A stretch of 64,000 nucleotides of DNA from Rahnella sikkimica (GTDB taxonomy: Bacteria; Pseudomonadota; Gammaproteobacteria; Enterobacterales; Enterobacteriaceae), in NCBI RefSeq assembly GCF_002951615.1, contig NZ_CP019062.1, positions 620,001-684,000 of the forward strand, written 5' to 3'. Below the pieces are notes generated by a model, which did not search any database, was not told where the DNA came from, and saw only the letters and a program-made list of their open reading frames with translations. The position numbers and the translations under genes were made by a program. Below, in pieces: positions 21,419-31,968 of this stretch (position 1 is its first letter; every line of letters begins with the position of its first letter).

Positions 21419-21964
21419 ATGAAAATCAAACCAGATGATAATTGGCGTTGGTATTTTGATACTGAACATGACCGGCTTATGTTGGATCTGGCTAATGGTA
21501 TGATTTTCCGTTCCCGCTTCCCTGCTAAAATGCTAACGCCGGATGCGTTCGGCGATATGTCATTTTGTGTCGATGATGCCGCGCTGTATTTTGATTTCGA
21601 AGAACAGTGCAAACATATTCGTCTGACCGCCGAGCAGCGCGCCGAATTAGTCTTAAATGCTTTAGTGGCTTTTCGCTTTTTAAAACCGCTGATGCCAAAG
21701 AGCTGGCATTTCAGTCAGCAGCATCGTCCTTTCCAGCCTGCGAACGGTCAGCTTGCGCAGGTGCAGGTCATGGAAAGCGGTGAGCAGGCGACATTACTGG
21801 TGGTAGAGTCCGGCGATAACGCCAGTCTGTGCTTGCTGGCGCAGGAACGTCTTACAGTCGCAGGGCGCGGTATGGTGCTGGGCGATGCGATTAAAGTGAT
21901 GCATGACCGGCTGATGCCAGCAGCGTTCAGAGTTGACAGTGATGTTTACGATCAGGCGGTCTGA
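21419..21964 (+). CDS. zapC: Cell division protein ZapC
   Basis: FtsZ-ring-associated protein that bundles FtsZ protofilaments at midcell. 181 residues (E. coli 180). Family-wide blocks are [35 protein letters not shown] and [17 protein letters not shown]. Start chosen at the ATG in GACGAAATG at 21419, which fits family length. Lies between pyrD and convergent ycbX with only 47 bases and no clear terminator to ycbX. Confidence 0.93.
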   Translation: MKIKPDDNWRWYFDTEHDRLMLDLANGMIFRSRFPAKMLTPDAFGDMSFCVDDAALYFDFEEQCKHIRLTAEQRAELVLNALVAFRFLKPLMPKSWHFSQQHRPFQPANGQLAQVQVMESGEQATLLVVESGDNASLCLLAQERLTVAGRGMVLGDAIKVMHDRLMPAAFRVDSDVYDQAV

Positions 21965-22011
21965 TATTTAATGTTGAATACATCCGCCTGATCCTGAATT
22001 AACGACTCTTT

Positions 22012-23115
22012 CTAGCCAATCACAATATCTGAAGCCGGAATACAGCTGCACGACAATATCATTCCGTCTTTTCCCACGGCACTTTCTTTCAGCGGCGAAA
22101 CCTTTCCTTCTTGTAATGTCATTTTGCAGGCCCCACATATTCCCGCACGACAAGAATAAGGGATCCGTAATCCCTGCAATTCCAGCTGTTCGAGTAAAAT
22201 CTGCTGATTATTCCCGGTAAACTGCGTGCCCTGATAATTGATGGTCACGGCCTGCGCGGTACTTTCTGGCGCGTCGACGTTTTCAACCACGTCACCTGCG
22301 CCGTAAGGCCGCGGTGGTTTGGTCGCCAGTACCTGGACGCTGTCGCCTGCGCGGATAACACCGGTATTTCGTGCAATCATATTCTGGCCGAAATCAACGT
22401 CACCATCGCTGGCAGTACGGTAACCCTGCAGGGTTCTCAGCGGTTCACCACGCGGATGTTTGCGACCGCGCTCAATACTGACTGTAGTGAAAATACAGCG
22501 GCTGCATGGTTTGACCAGATCGAAAATGACGTCGCCGATGCGGATCGTCTGCCAGGTATCTTCGGCATAAGCTTCCGCGCCACTGACCACAATGTTCGGG
22601 CGGAACTGTTCGATGCGAACACCGCCAGGGCAGCGGCGCTGAAGATCCTGCATCGACGCTTCGTTGATCAGCAGATACGGAAAGCCGTCTGCAAACGACA
22701 GCGGGACTTCGGGATGTTGTTTCACCCGGCGGGTCGGCTCTTCGCCCACCCAGCGAAGCTGTACGTCACGCTTTAAATAAGCACTTAACCAGCGATTTAC
22801 CGGTTCCGGTGCGATGAGTGAGGTAAACTGGTTGCCCCAGACTTCTGTCGGTGAGTTTTCACCGGCGAATTCACGGAATTTAACGCTGATGCTGTCGCCC
22901 TCGGGCGCTGAAATCATCAGTCCATCGGGCAGGAGCACCGGTGTGAACAGGACCAGGTTGGGATACTGGCGGGCGGTAATAAAAGTGCCTTGCGTATCGG
23001 TAATCATGAACTGGCGGTCGAATGCCAGTCCTGTTGCTGTAACCAGTGCGTGTGAAACCTGCAAGCCACGCATGGATTTGACCGGGTGTACGAATAAACG
23101 TGAAAGAATGGGCAC
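22012..23115 (-). CDS. ycbX: MOSC/2Fe-2S protein YcbX
   Basis: Molybdenum-cofactor-dependent enzyme that in E. coli reduces N-hydroxylated base analogues such as 6-hydroxylaminopurine. 367 residues (E. coli 369). Order: MOSC N-terminal barrel (about 1-120), MOSC domain with the putative Mo-ligand cysteine in KPCSRC (about residue 205), and a C-terminal plant-type ferredoxin domain (about 285-367) with [11 protein letters not shown] and SCSC supplying four cysteines. Divergent from rlmL across 110 bases. Confidence 0.94.
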   Translation of the reverse strand: MPILSRLFVHPVKSMRGLQVSHALVTATGLAFDRQFMITDTQGTFITARQYPNLVLFTPVLLPDGLMISAPEGDSISVKFREFAGENSPTEVWGNQFTSLIAPEPVNRWLSAYLKRDVQLRWVGEEPTRRVKQHPEVPLSFADGFPYLLINEASMQDLQRRCPGGVRIEQFRPNIVVSGAEAYAEDTWQTIRIGDVIFDLVKPCSRCIFTTVSIERGRKHPRGEPLRTLQGYRTASDGDVDFGQNMIARNTGVIRAGDSVQVLATKPPRPYGAGDVVENVDAPESTAQAVTINYQGTQFTGNNQQILLEQLELQGLRIPYSCRAGICGACKMTLQEGKVSPLKESAVGKDGMILSCSCIPASDIVIG

Positions 23116-23225
23116 TGAACGCCGCCTCTCTGAATATAAAGTCTTAAAGATAACCAGAGACTTTATGACAAGCGGTAGGGATTAGCTATAATGCGCAACA
23201 ATTTTATTTTTGGTGATATGTCGAT

Positions 23226-25346
23226 ATGAACTCTTTGTTTGCCAGCACGGCGCGTGGACTGGAAGAACTGTTAAAAAGCGAACTGGAAACGCTGGGTGCG
23301 CAAGCCTGCAAAGTTGTGCAGGGAGGGGTGCATTTTGAAGGTGACGATCGCCTGATGTATCGGAGCTTACTGTGGAGCCGCCTGGCTTCGCGCATCCTGT
23401 TACCGCTGAACGAATTCAAAGTTCACAGCGATCTGGATCTTTACCTCGGCGTGATGGCGATTGACTGGCCGTCCGTGTTTGGCGTAGAAAAAACGTTTGC
23501 CGTCCATTTCAGCGGTTTGAACGACGAAATTCGTAACAGCCAGTACGGCGCGCTGAAAGTGAAAGACGCCATCGTCGACAGCTTTACCCGTAAAATGGAC
23601 GAGCGCCCGAACGTGGCGAAACAGCAGCCGGACATCCGCGTTAACGTGTTCCTGCAACGTGATACCGCCAGCGTCGCGCTGGATCTCAGCGGCGAAGGCC
23701 TGCATCAGCGCGGCTACCGTGACTTGGCTGGTCAGGCTCCGCTGAAAGAAAACCTGGCCGCAGCCATCGTGATGCGTTCCGGCTGGCAGGCGGGTACGCC
23801 AATGGTCGACCCGATGTGTGGTTCCGGGACGTTGCTGATTGAAGCCGCCATGATGGCCGCCGATCGCGCACCGGGCTTACATCGTCAGCACTGGGGCTTT
23901 ACCGGCTGGAACAAATTTGACGCTGAACTGTGGCGCGAACTGACCACAGAAGCGCAGGTTCGTACCCACCGTGGTGTACAGGAAACCACATCCCGTTTCT
24001 TCGGTTCTGATATTGACCGTCGCGTTATCGAGATGGCGCGTGCTAACGCCCGTCGCGCGGGTGTCGCAGAACTGATCAGCTTTGAAGCCGCCGAAGTCGG
24101 CAAACTGGTGAATCCGCTGCCGGAAGGCCCGACGGGTACGGTGATCAGCAACCCGCCATACGGTGAGCGTCTGGAAAGCGAACCGGCTCTGATTGCGTTG
24201 CACAACATGCTTGGCCGCATCATGAAGACCCGTTTTGGCGGCTGGCAGCTCTCCTTGTTCAGTGCGTCGCCTGAGCTGTTAAGTTGCCTGCAACTGCGCG
24301 CTGAGCGCCAGTTCAAAGCAAAAAACGGCCCGCTGGAATGTGTACAGAAAAACTACCAGCTGGCGGAAAACCCGACCGGCGCGGCAGGTACGCAGATGGC
24401 GGAAGATTACGCCAACCGTCTGCGTAAAAATGTTAAAAAGCTGGAAAAATGGGCCAAACAGCAGGGCATCGAATGCTATCGCTTGTATGACGCCGATTTG
24501 CCAGACTACAACGTGGCGGTTGACCGCTACGGCAGCAAAGTCGTGGTACAGGAATATGCGCCACCGAAAACCGTTGATGCGCAGAAAGCGCGTCAGCGCT
24601 TGTTTGACGTCATCAACGCCACGATGTCGGTGCTGGATATCTCTTCCAACCAGTTGGTCCTGAAAACCCGTGAACGCCAGAAAGGTACCAGCCAGTACGA
24701 GAAACTGGCGCAGAAGGGCGAATTCCTGCTGGTCGAAGAATTCGACGCTAAACTGTGGGTTAACCTGACGGATTATCTCGATACCGGTTTGTTCCTGGAT
24801 CACCGTATTGCCCGCAAGATGCTGGGCGAAATGAGTAAAGGAAAAGACTTCCTGAACCTGTTTGCGTACACCGGCACAGCCAGCGTTCACGCCGGTCTGG
24901 GCGGTGCACGCAGCACGACCACGGTAGATATGTCCCGTACCTATCTGGAATGGGCAGAGAAAAACTTGCGTGCTAATGGCCTGACGGGCCGTCAGCACCG
25001 CCTGATTCAGGCAGATTGCCTGTCTTACCTGGGCATGTGTGATGAACAATTCGATGTGATCTTTATCGATCCACCGACGTTCTCCAACTCGAAACGTATG
25101 GCTGAGAGTTTTGACGTTCAGCGCGATCATCTGGATTTGATGAAAGATCTGAAACGCATTTTACGTCGCAACGGCACCATCATGTTCTCCAATAACAAGC
25201 GCGGCTTCCAGATGGATCTCGACGGACTGAGCAAACTGGGGCTGACCGCCAAAGAAATCACCAGCCAAACCCTGTCACAGGATTTCGCCCGTAATCGTCA
25301 AATTCATAACTGCTGGCTGCTGTCCCATGCCGGCGAGGAAAAATAA
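23226..25346 (+). CDS. rlmL: 23S rRNA methyltransferase RlmKL
   Basis: Two-domain methyltransferase: the N-terminal RlmL part makes m2G2445 and the C-terminal RlmK part makes m7G2069 in 23S rRNA. 706 residues (E. coli 702). A THUMP domain (about 50-155) precedes the first methyltransferase with [14 protein letters not shown] and the catalytic NPPY at 309-312. The second methyltransferase contains [16 protein letters not shown] and DPPT from Asp615. Starts after a weak GGTGAT site. The uup start follows 5 bases after its stop, so the two are probably co-translated. Confidence 0.97.
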   Translation: MNSLFASTARGLEELLKSELETLGAQACKVVQGGVHFEGDDRLMYRSLLWSRLASRILLPLNEFKVHSDLDLYLGVMAIDWPSVFGVEKTFAVHFSGLNDEIRNSQYGALKVKDAIVDSFTRKMDERPNVAKQQPDIRVNVFLQRDTASVALDLSGEGLHQRGYRDLAGQAPLKENLAAAIVMRSGWQAGTPMVDPMCGSGTLLIEAAMMAADRAPGLHRQHWGFTGWNKFDAELWRELTTEAQVRTHRGVQETTSRFFGSDIDRRVIEMARANARRAGVAELISFEAAEVGKLVNPLPEGPTGTVISNPPYGERLESEPALIALHNMLGRIMKTRFGGWQLSLFSASPELLSCLQLRAERQFKAKNGPLECVQKNYQLAENPTGAAGTQMAEDYANRLRKNVKKLEKWAKQQGIECYRLYDADLPDYNVAVDRYGSKVVVQEYAPPKTVDAQKARQRLFDVINATMSVLDISSNQLVLKTRERQKGTSQYEKLAQKGEFLLVEEFDAKLWVNLTDYLDTGLFLDHRIARKMLGEMSKGKDFLNLFAYTGTASVHAGLGGARSTTTVDMSRTYLEWAEKNLRANGLTGRQHRLIQADCLSYLGMCDEQFDVIFIDPPTFSNSKRMAESFDVQRDHLDLMKDLKRILRRNGTIMFSNNKRGFQMDLDGLSKLGLTAKEITSQTLSQDFARNRQIHNCWLLSHAGEEK

Positions 25347-25351
25347 AGTTT

Positions 25352-27256
25352 ATGTCGTTAATTAGTATGTCAGGTGCCTGGCTGTCATTCAGTGACTCGC
25401 CGCTGTTGGATAACACCGAATTACACATCGAGCCGAACGAACGCGTCTGTCTGGTGGGCCGTAACGGCGCCGGTAAATCGACGCTGATGAAAATTCTGAA
25501 CCGCGAAGTGCCGCTGGATGACGGGCGCATCGTTTATGAGCAGGATCTGATTGTGGCGCGTCTGCAACAGGATCCCCCGCGTAACGTGGAAGGCACGGTG
25601 TTTGATTTCGTCTCGGAAGGCGTCTTCGAGCAGGCGGAGCACCTGAAAGCGTATCACGCGATTTCACATCTGGTTGAAACTGACCCGAGCGAAAAGAACC
25701 TGAACAAACTGGCACAGGTGATGGAAATTCTCGATCACCAGGGTTTGTGGCAGCTCGACAGCCGCATTAATGAAGTGCTGCTGAAACTGGGTCTGGACGC
25801 CGATACCGAACTCAAATCCCTGTCCGGCGGCTGGTTGCGTAAAGCCGCGCTGGGCCGTGCGCTGGTCAGTGCGCCGCATATTTTGCTGCTCGATGAACCG
25901 ACTAACCACCTGGACATCGAAAGTATTGCCTGGCTGGAAGATTTCCTGAAAGAGTTCCAGGGCAGCATCATCTTCATTTCCCATGACCGTTCTTTCATCC
26001 GTAACATGGCGACCCGTATTGTCGATCTCGATCGCGGCAAACTGGTTTCTTATCCGGGTAACTACGAAGAATATCTGCTGGCGAAAGAAGAAGCGCTGCG
26101 CGTTGAAGATTTGCAGAATGCAGAATTCGACAAAAAACTGGCACAGGAAGAAGTGTGGATCCGCCAGGGCATCAAGGCTCGTCGTACCCGTAACGAAGGC
26201 CGCGTTCGCGCACTGAAAGCCTTGCGACAGGAGCGTTCTGAGCGTCGCGAAGTGATGGGCACCGCCAAAATGCAGGTCGTTGAAGCTTCGACTTCCGGCA
26301 AGATTGTCTTCGAAATGGAAGATGTCAGCTACGCGATTGCCGGTAAGCAGCTGGTGAGCCACTTCTCTGCGCAGGTGATGCGTGGCGATAAAATTGCGCT
26401 GGTGGGGCCGAACGGCTGTGGTAAAACCACATTGCTTAAACTGATGTTAAGTCAGATTAAGGCAGACAGCGGCCGCGTTCACTGCGGCACCAAGCTGGAA
26501 GTGGCCTACTTCGACCAGCACCGCGCCGAGCTTGACCCGGAACGCACCGTGATGGACAACCTCGCCGAAGGTAAGCAGGAAGTCATGGTCAATGGTCGCT
26601 CACGTCATGTATTGGGCTATCTGCAGGATTTCCTGTTCCACCCGAAACGTGCGATGACGCCGGTGAAAGCACTGTCCGGCGGCGAACGTAACCGTCTGCT
26701 GCTGGCAAAATTGTTCCTGCGCCCAAGCAACCTGTTGATCCTCGATGAACCGACCAACGACCTGGATGTGGAAACACTGGAGCTGCTGGAAGAGATGATC
26801 GACAGCTATCAGGGCACCGTGATGCTGGTAAGCCATGACCGTGAGTTCGTTGACAACTCTGCAACCGAATGCTGGATTTATGAAGGCAACGGCGTGATCA
26901 ACAGCTATGTGGGCGGGTACTTTGACGCACAGCATCAGCGCCGTAACCAGAAGCCAATCCGTCAGGCTGTGGTAGCGGAAAATAAACCGGCTGCGGAACC
27001 GAAAGCAGAACCGGCCAAACGCACCGCGAATAAGCTCAGCTATAATCTACAACGCGAGCTGGAACAATTGCCTCTGCAAATCAGCACGCTGGAAGAAAAA
27101 ATTGAAGCACTGCAACAGCAGATGAGCGACGCGAATTTCTTCACACTTCCTCATGAAGAAACTCAGCAAGTGCTGACTGCTTTCTCTGCTGCAGAGCAGG
27201 AATTAGAGCAGGCGTTTGAACGTTGGGAAGCGCTGGAAGCGCAGAAAAACGGCTAA
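25352..27256 (+). CDS. uup: ABC-F ATPase Uup
   Basis: Soluble ABC-F protein with two ATPase domains and no membrane part. E. coli Uup limits excision of transposons and tandem repeats and acts on ribosomes and branched DNA. 634 residues (E. coli 635). First Walker A GRNGAGKS from 36, second GPNGCGKTT from 352; signatures LSGGWLRKAALGRAL and LSGGERNRLLLAKLF; Walker B LLLDEPTNHLD and LILDEPTNDLD. The C-terminal 80 residues are a Glu/Gln/Lys-rich coiled coil that binds DNA in E. coli Uup. Confidence 0.96.
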   Translation: MSLISMSGAWLSFSDSPLLDNTELHIEPNERVCLVGRNGAGKSTLMKILNREVPLDDGRIVYEQDLIVARLQQDPPRNVEGTVFDFVSEGVFEQAEHLKAYHAISHLVETDPSEKNLNKLAQVMEILDHQGLWQLDSRINEVLLKLGLDADTELKSLSGGWLRKAALGRALVSAPHILLLDEPTNHLDIESIAWLEDFLKEFQGSIIFISHDRSFIRNMATRIVDLDRGKLVSYPGNYEEYLLAKEEALRVEDLQNAEFDKKLAQEEVWIRQGIKARRTRNEGRVRALKALRQERSERREVMGTAKMQVVEASTSGKIVFEMEDVSYAIAGKQLVSHFSAQVMRGDKIALVGPNGCGKTTLLKLMLSQIKADSGRVHCGTKLEVAYFDQHRAELDPERTVMDNLAEGKQEVMVNGRSRHVLGYLQDFLFHPKRAMTPVKALSGGERNRLLLAKLFLRPSNLLILDEPTNDLDVETLELLEEMIDSYQGTVMLVSHDREFVDNSATECWIYEGNGVINSYVGGYFDAQHQRRNQKPIRQAVVAENKPAAEPKAEPAKRTANKLSYNLQRELEQLPLQISTLEEKIEALQQQMSDANFFTLPHEETQQVLTAFSAAEQELEQAFERWEALEAQKNG

Positions 27257-27268
27257 CACTGCACCATG

Positions 27269-27304
27269 ATTGGCAACCGGATGAAGGGAAGACCGGTTGC
27301 CAAT
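27269..27304 (+). other. Long hairpin between uup and pqiA
   Basis: Perfect 12-pair inverted repeat (27269-27280 with 27293-27304) with a 12-base loop and no T run. It may slow transcription, protect the uup 3' end or attenuate pqi expression. It sits ahead of the pqiA GTG start. Confidence 0.6.
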
Positions 27305-27337
27305 ATTCTTAGTCTTTCCGCTGTTGAGGAGTCGATA

Positions 27338-28609
27338 GTGTGTTCTGACGCCCATGACAATGACCCGCACATCCTGTGCCCCCAATGCGATATTCTGGTG
27401 GCCATACCTGGTCTGAAGATAGGGCAAAAAGCCGTTTGTCCCCGTTGCCATACGACGCTGACAACCCGCTGGAATGAGCCACGCAGACGTCCTGTCGGTT
27501 ACGCAATCAGTGCGTTATTCATGCTGTTGCTGGCCAACCTTTTCCCTTTCGTCAATATGAACGTTGCCGGGCTGAGCAGTGAAGTCACACTGGTCCAGAT
27601 CCCACAGGTTCTCGTTTCTGAAAATTACGCCAGTATGGCGTCTTTGTTTATGATCGTGGTGCAACTGCTTCCGGCGATTTGCATGCTGTCGATTATCCTT
27701 CTTTGCTATGGCACCAAAATCCCTGTTCACTGGAAAGTGAGTATCGCGCGAACGCTGTTTCGGCTGAAAAGCTGGTGCATGGTGGAGATTTTTCTCGCCG
27801 GTGTATTGGTGAGTTTCGTCAAGCTGATGGCATATGGCGATGTCGGGATTGGCACCAGCTTTATCCCTTATGCCCTGTTTTGCCTGTTGCAACTGCGCGC
27901 TTTTCAGTGCACCGACCGTTTCTGGATGTGGGAACACATTGAGCCCGCGCCGGAACTGGTTCAGCCGCTGCGGGTGGGCGAGAGCGGTTTGCGTCAGGGG
28001 CTGCGTTCCTGCCACTGCTGCATGGCAATTTTGCCTGCGGAACAGGAAGTTTGCGGGCGTTGTAAAAGTAAAGGTCACGCCCGACGTAAAAACAGTCTGC
28101 AATGGACGATGGCGTTACTGGTCACCTCTATTCTGTTATATCTCCCGGCCAATTTGCTGCCGATTATGATCACACAGGTATTGGGAAATCCGATGCCTTC
28201 GACGATCATGGCCGGTGTCGTGCTGCTCTGGAGCGACGGTTCTTATCCCGTGGCAATGGTGATTTTCATCGCCAGTATTATGGTGCCGACATTAAAAATG
28301 ATCGCAATTGCCTGGTTGTGCTGGGATGCCAACAGTAATAAACAAATCGACAGGGAAAGATTGCATGTCATTTATGAAGTTGTTGAGTTTGTTGGTCGCT
28401 GGTCAATGATTGACGTGTTTGTCATTGCGGTGCTGTCTGCCCTGGTCCGAATGGGGCAACTGATGAGTATTTATCCGGATATCGGCGCGCTGCTGTTTGC
28501 GGGCGTTGTCATCCTCACGATGTTCGCCGCCATGACGTTTGACCCAAGGCTCATTTGGGATCGCGCTGGAATGAAGTCTGCAAAGGAGCCACAAGATGGC
28601 AGGAAATAA
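27338..28609 (+). CDS. pqiA: Intermembrane transport protein PqiA
   Basis: Inner-membrane partner of the PqiABC lipid-transport system, induced by paraquat through SoxRS in E. coli. The GTG at 27338 is chosen as start: it has a GAGGAG ribosome site 6 bases upstream and gives 423 residues (E. coli 417). A longer frame opens at 27266 but would start inside a hairpin. Two halves, each with two Cys-x2-Cys zinc-ribbon pairs (CPQC/CPRC and CHCC/CGRC) followed by four membrane helices. YEVVEFVGRWSMIDVFVIA is a PqiA hallmark. Overlaps pqiB by 14 bases. Confidence 0.94.
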   Translation: MCSDAHDNDPHILCPQCDILVAIPGLKIGQKAVCPRCHTTLTTRWNEPRRRPVGYAISALFMLLLANLFPFVNMNVAGLSSEVTLVQIPQVLVSENYASMASLFMIVVQLLPAICMLSIILLCYGTKIPVHWKVSIARTLFRLKSWCMVEIFLAGVLVSFVKLMAYGDVGIGTSFIPYALFCLLQLRAFQCTDRFWMWEHIEPAPELVQPLRVGESGLRQGLRSCHCCMAILPAEQEVCGRCKSKGHARRKNSLQWTMALLVTSILLYLPANLLPIMITQVLGNPMPSTIMAGVVLLWSDGSYPVAMVIFIASIMVPTLKMIAIAWLCWDANSNKQIDRERLHVIYEVVEFVGRWSMIDVFVIAVLSALVRMGQLMSIYPDIGALLFAGVVILTMFAAMTFDPRLIWDRAGMKSAKEPQDGRK

Positions 28610-30248
28610 TATGGCAGAGCACGACGGAACTGCCAAAGTAGAAAAAATTAAACGCTGGTCCCCGGTGTGGATCGTTCCGATTGTCACTGCACTGATTGGG
28701 GCCTGGATCCTGTTTTATCATTACAGCCATCAGGGACCGGAAGTCACGTTAATCACAACAACAGCGGAAGGCATTGAAGGTGGCAAGACCACCATCAAAA
28801 GCCGTAACGTGGACGTGGGTAAAGTGGAAACCGTCACGCTCAGCGACGACCTCCAGCAGGTCATTATCAAAGCGCGGCTTAACACCGGCATGGAAAAAAT
28901 GCTGCGGGGCGATTCCGTATTCTGGGTGGTGAAACCGCAAATCGGACGTGAAGGCGTTTCCGGCCTCGGTACGTTATTGTCTGGTGCATATATTCAGCTA
29001 CAGCCGGGTAGTAAAGGTGGCGAGAAAGAAGAATATAAGCTGGATGATTCACCTCCGCTGGCTTCACCGGATGCGAAAGGCGTCCGCGTCATTCTGGAGA
29101 GTGAGCGTTCCGGACAGCTCAATCCGGGCGATCCGGTGCTGTTCCGCGGCTATCAGGTGGGGACGGTGGAAACCAGCCACTTTGATCCTAAAGCCCGTAA
29201 TATCAAATATCAGCTCTTCATCCGCGCGCCTTATGACACGCTTGTGACGGACAATGTGCGTTTCTGGAAAGACAGCGGTGTGAACTTTGATATGTCCGCC
29301 GCCGGTATGCGCGTCGAAATGGGTTCACTGACCACGCTGTTTAGCGGCGGCGTGAGCTTTGATATTCCGAACGGCTGGTCGCAGGGGCTGGAAGCGAAGA
29401 ATGGCGATAACTATCAGCTGTTTGACGATCAGAAAAGCATACAGGAGTCTCTGTATACCCGTCATATGGATTACGTGATGTTCTTCTCTGATTCTGTTCG
29501 TGGCCTGCAACCGGGGGCACCAGTGGAGTTCCGTGGCATTCGTCTGGGTACCGTGGCGGACGTTCCTTATCCGATGAATGTGATTAATCAGCAAATGTCT
29601 GAGGAATATCGTATTCCGATATTGATACGCATTGAGCCAGACCGCTTTGCACAACTGATGGGTAAGGACTTCAATATTGAAGATCATATCCGTGACGGCA
29701 TCGCACATGGCCTGCGCGCGTCAATGAAATCAGCCAACCTGCTCACAGGCGCGATGTACATCGATCTGGATTTCTATCCGAACGAAAAACCGTGGAAAGG
29801 GCCGCTGGAAATTGCCGGGCATAAACTGCTGCCGACAGTGAGTGGCGGATTCGCGCAAATCCAGCAGAAACTCATGACCACACTGGATAAAATCAACAAT
29901 CTTCCGATTGAGCCAATGCTGCGTGAAGCTACCAGCACGCTGGCCGAAAGCCAGAGAACAATGAAATCTACGCAGAAAACCATTGAGTCTCTGAACGCGA
30001 TTGTTTCGAGCAAAGAAATGAAAAATCTGCCAGCAGATATGCAGCAGACACTCATTCAGCTTAACCGTAGCCTGAAAGGCTTCCAGCCTGGTTCACCGGC
30101 TTACGGTAATCTGGTCGGCGATATGCAGAGTCTGGATAAAACGCTGCGTGAGCTTCAGCCGGTATTGAAAACACTGAATCAGAAAAGTAATGCATTGATT
30201 TTCGCCGCCCCAGGGCAAGATGATCCTCAGCCGAAGAAGGCCAAATAA
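28596..30248 (+). CDS. pqiB: Intermembrane transport protein PqiB (three MCE domains)
   Basis: Periplasm-spanning MCE protein whose hexamers form a tube between inner and outer membranes for phospholipid transport. 550 residues (E. coli 546). One N-terminal membrane helix (about 25-45, PVWIVPIVTALIGAWILFYH) is followed by three MCE repeats (about 48-140, 160-270 and 290-400) and a long C-terminal helix that builds the needle (about 420-540). Start ATG with AAGGAGCC upstream, inside the end of pqiA. Its stop shares a base with the pqiC start, so all three pqi genes are coupled. Confidence 0.95.
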   Translation: MAGNNMAEHDGTAKVEKIKRWSPVWIVPIVTALIGAWILFYHYSHQGPEVTLITTTAEGIEGGKTTIKSRNVDVGKVETVTLSDDLQQVIIKARLNTGMEKMLRGDSVFWVVKPQIGREGVSGLGTLLSGAYIQLQPGSKGGEKEEYKLDDSPPLASPDAKGVRVILESERSGQLNPGDPVLFRGYQVGTVETSHFDPKARNIKYQLFIRAPYDTLVTDNVRFWKDSGVNFDMSAAGMRVEMGSLTTLFSGGVSFDIPNGWSQGLEAKNGDNYQLFDDQKSIQESLYTRHMDYVMFFSDSVRGLQPGAPVEFRGIRLGTVADVPYPMNVINQQMSEEYRIPILIRIEPDRFAQLMGKDFNIEDHIRDGIAHGLRASMKSANLLTGAMYIDLDFYPNEKPWKGPLEIAGHKLLPTVSGGFAQIQQKLMTTLDKINNLPIEPMLREATSTLAESQRTMKSTQKTIESLNAIVSSKEMKNLPADMQQTLIQLNRSLKGFQPGSPAYGNLVGDMQSLDKTLRELQPVLKTLNQKSNALIFAAPGQDDPQPKKAK

Positions 30249-30817
30249 TGATGAAATGGATACCTGTCGTCTTAGCATTATTCCTGTCTGCCTGCAGCAG
30301 CAGTGACCACAAAACGTATTATCAGTTGCCGGTACTCAGCAGTACGCCAGCGGCGGTCAGTTCGATGACATTGGGTTCAACTGCCCAGCGTCATTTGTGG
30401 GTAGAACGGGTGAGTGTGGCTGACTATCTGGCGGGCACCGGGTTGGTCTATCAGACCAATGATGTGCAGTACACGCTGACGCAGAATAATCTCTGGGCCA
30501 GCCCGTTAGATCAGCAACTTCAGCAATCACTGGTGACGTATCTGCGCCGTGATTTGCCGGGCTTCCTGGTCTCTTCACAAGCTGGGAGTACTGACGATCA
30601 GGATGTGCTCAACGTGAATGTCACCGGTTTCCATGGCCGCTACGATGGTGTCGCGGTGGTCAGCGGAAGCTGGACGCTGACGCACGGCGGACAGACAGTT
30701 CAGCGTGATTTCGCGCTGAATCTGAAGCAGAACGAAGACGGGTATGATGCGCTGGTGAGAACGTTGGCGACGGGATGGCAGCAAGAAGCAGGCCAGATTG
30801 CGTCACAGATAAGATGA
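30248..30817 (+). CDS. pqiC: Outer-membrane lipoprotein PqiC (YmbA)
   Basis: Lipoprotein of the ABC_trans_aux family that caps the PqiB tube at the outer membrane. 189 residues (E. coli 187). Lipobox LSAC with the lipidated cysteine at residue 16 and Ser-Ser-Ser after it, favouring outer-membrane sorting. Key blocks are YYQLPV, WVERVSVADYLAG and NNLWASPLDQQLQQSL. Two ATG codons in tandem (30248 and 30251) overlap the pqiB stop; either may be used. Confidence 0.92.
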   Translation: MMKWIPVVLALFLSACSSSDHKTYYQLPVLSSTPAAVSSMTLGSTAQRHLWVERVSVADYLAGTGLVYQTNDVQYTLTQNNLWASPLDQQLQQSLVTYLRRDLPGFLVSSQAGSTDDQDVLNVNVTGFHGRYDGVAVVSGSWTLTHGGQTVQRDFALNLKQNEDGYDALVRTLATGWQQEAGQIASQIR

Positions 30818-30859
30818 CAATTTTTTAAGCTTAATATTTTTTAAGTTAAAGACAAAAAA

Positions 30860-30896
30860 TCCCGGTTTCTGATTTTTCAGACACCGGGATTTTTTT
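30860..30896 (+). terminator. Terminator of the pqi operon
   Basis: Stem ATCCCGGT with ACCGGGAT (arms about 30859-30866 and 30883-30890), followed by a T run to 30896 and preceded by six A; located 40 bases after pqiC. Confidence 0.92.
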
Positions 30897-31092
30897 ATGG
30901 CGATCAGCCAGATGAACCTTTCGCTGGCGCGATTAGTTTGCGCGCAATCGAATAATATAGCTCACGAATGTGACATTGGCGTGAATTTTGCGCATTGACC
31001 TCTTCTGTGATTGCAGCTATTTGTTAGGTGTGGACGCGCAAACGTTCCACTGTTTTCTTTCCACCTGACCTGAATAATGAGGGATACATGGC

Positions 31093-31260
31093 ATGAAGAG
31101 ACAAAAACGCGATCGCCTGGAACGGGCACTATCACGTGGATATCAAGCAGGTATTGGCGGACGCTCTAAGGAGATTTGTCCGTACCAATCGTTAGATGCC
31201 CGATCACACTGGCTCGGGGGTTGGCGACAAGCCATGGAGGACAGGGCCGTTACCGCTTAA
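31093..31260 (+). CDS. rmf: Ribosome modulation factor
   Basis: Small basic protein that dimerises 70S ribosomes into inactive 100S particles in stationary phase. The 55-residue product starts MKRQKRDRLERALSRGYQAG and ends in AVTA; E. coli Rmf is also 55 residues and shares KRQKRDRLERA, GRSKE and WLGGWR. The ATG at 31093 is followed by a strong terminator 28 bases after the stop. The upstream 200 bases hold the promoter; in E. coli it is driven by ppGpp and CRP, but no site is clear here. Confidence 0.95.
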   Translation: MKRQKRDRLERALSRGYQAGIGGRSKEICPYQSLDARSHWLGGWRQAMEDRAVTA

Positions 31261-31287
31261 GCGGCTCCCCTGTCAGAATAAGGAACG

Positions 31288-31312
31288 ACCTCCGCTGCGC
31301 GCGGAGGTTTTT
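31288..31312 (+). terminator. Terminator of rmf
   Basis: Eight-pair GC-rich stem (31288-31295 with 31301-31308), 5-base loop and T run. Confidence 0.92.
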
Positions 31313-31353
31313 GTTTATGGCTTTCTCAGTTTCAACCTCAACCAAAACGCCAT

Positions 31354-31387
31354 AAAAAAAACGGCAAGCCTGTGAGGCTCACCGTTT
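31354..31387 (-). terminator. Terminator of fabA
   Basis: On the minus strand AAACGG and CCGTTT arms, with an inner AGCCT/AGGCT stem and a small internal loop, lead into a run of eight T. It lies 25 bases after the fabA stop. Confidence 0.85.
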
Positions 31388-31411
31388 GTCTGAATACGAA
31401 CTAAAAGGTCT

Positions 31412-31930
31412 TTAGAACGCTGCGGCGTCTTTGAACAGACCGACTTTCAGATCCGTTGCGGTGTAGATAACCACGCCGTCAACCAGAACCTCACCGTCCG
31501 CAACGCCCATGATCAGTTTACGGTTAATCACGCGTTTGAAGTTCAGGCGGTAAGTGACCAGCTTCGCCGTCGGTAATACCTGACCGGTGAATTTCACTTC
31601 ACCCACACCCAGTGCGCGGCCTTTGCCTTCGCCACCGAGCCAGCCCAGATAGAAGCCGACCAACTGCCACATTGCATCCAGACCCAGACAACCCGGCATG
31701 ACCGGATCACCGATAAAGTGGCAACCAAAGAACCACAGGTCAGGATTGATATCTAATTCAGCTTCAACATAGCCTTTGCCATGGGTGCCGCCATCTTCCT
31801 GCATCTTAACGATGCGGTCCATCATCAGCATGTTGCCTGATGGTAATGGAGGGCCGCCTGCACCGAACAGTTCACTGCGGCCAGAAGCTACGAGGTCTTC
31901 TTTCGTATAGGAATCGCGTTTATCTACCAT
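31412..31930 (-). CDS. fabA: 3-hydroxydecanoyl-ACP dehydratase/isomerase
   Basis: Bifunctional enzyme that introduces the double bond at C10 and so starts unsaturated fatty acid synthesis. 172 residues, same as E. coli. Active-site His71 in [12 protein letters not shown] and Asp85 in CLGLDAM are present. The hot-dog fold blocks [14 protein letters not shown] and [13 protein letters not shown] are intact. Only 68 bases separate its start from the ycbZ stop, and that gap carries a FabR-like palindrome, so fabA has its own regulated promoter. Confidence 0.98.
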   Translation of the reverse strand: MVDKRDSYTKEDLVASGRSELFGAGGPPLPSGNMLMMDRIVKMQEDGGTHGKGYVEAELDINPDLWFFGCHFIGDPVMPGCLGLDAMWQLVGFYLGWLGGEGKGRALGVGEVKFTGQVLPTAKLVTYRLNFKRVINRKLIMGVADGEVLVDGVVIYTATDLKVGLFKDAAAF

Positions 31931-31968
31931 GTTCTATGTAAGCCTTATTTTATTGAAGGGCGGAGCTT

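Noticed and set aside
24279..25130. 283-codon minus-strand frame opposite rlmL
   Set aside because: Shadow of the strongly supported RlmKL frame.
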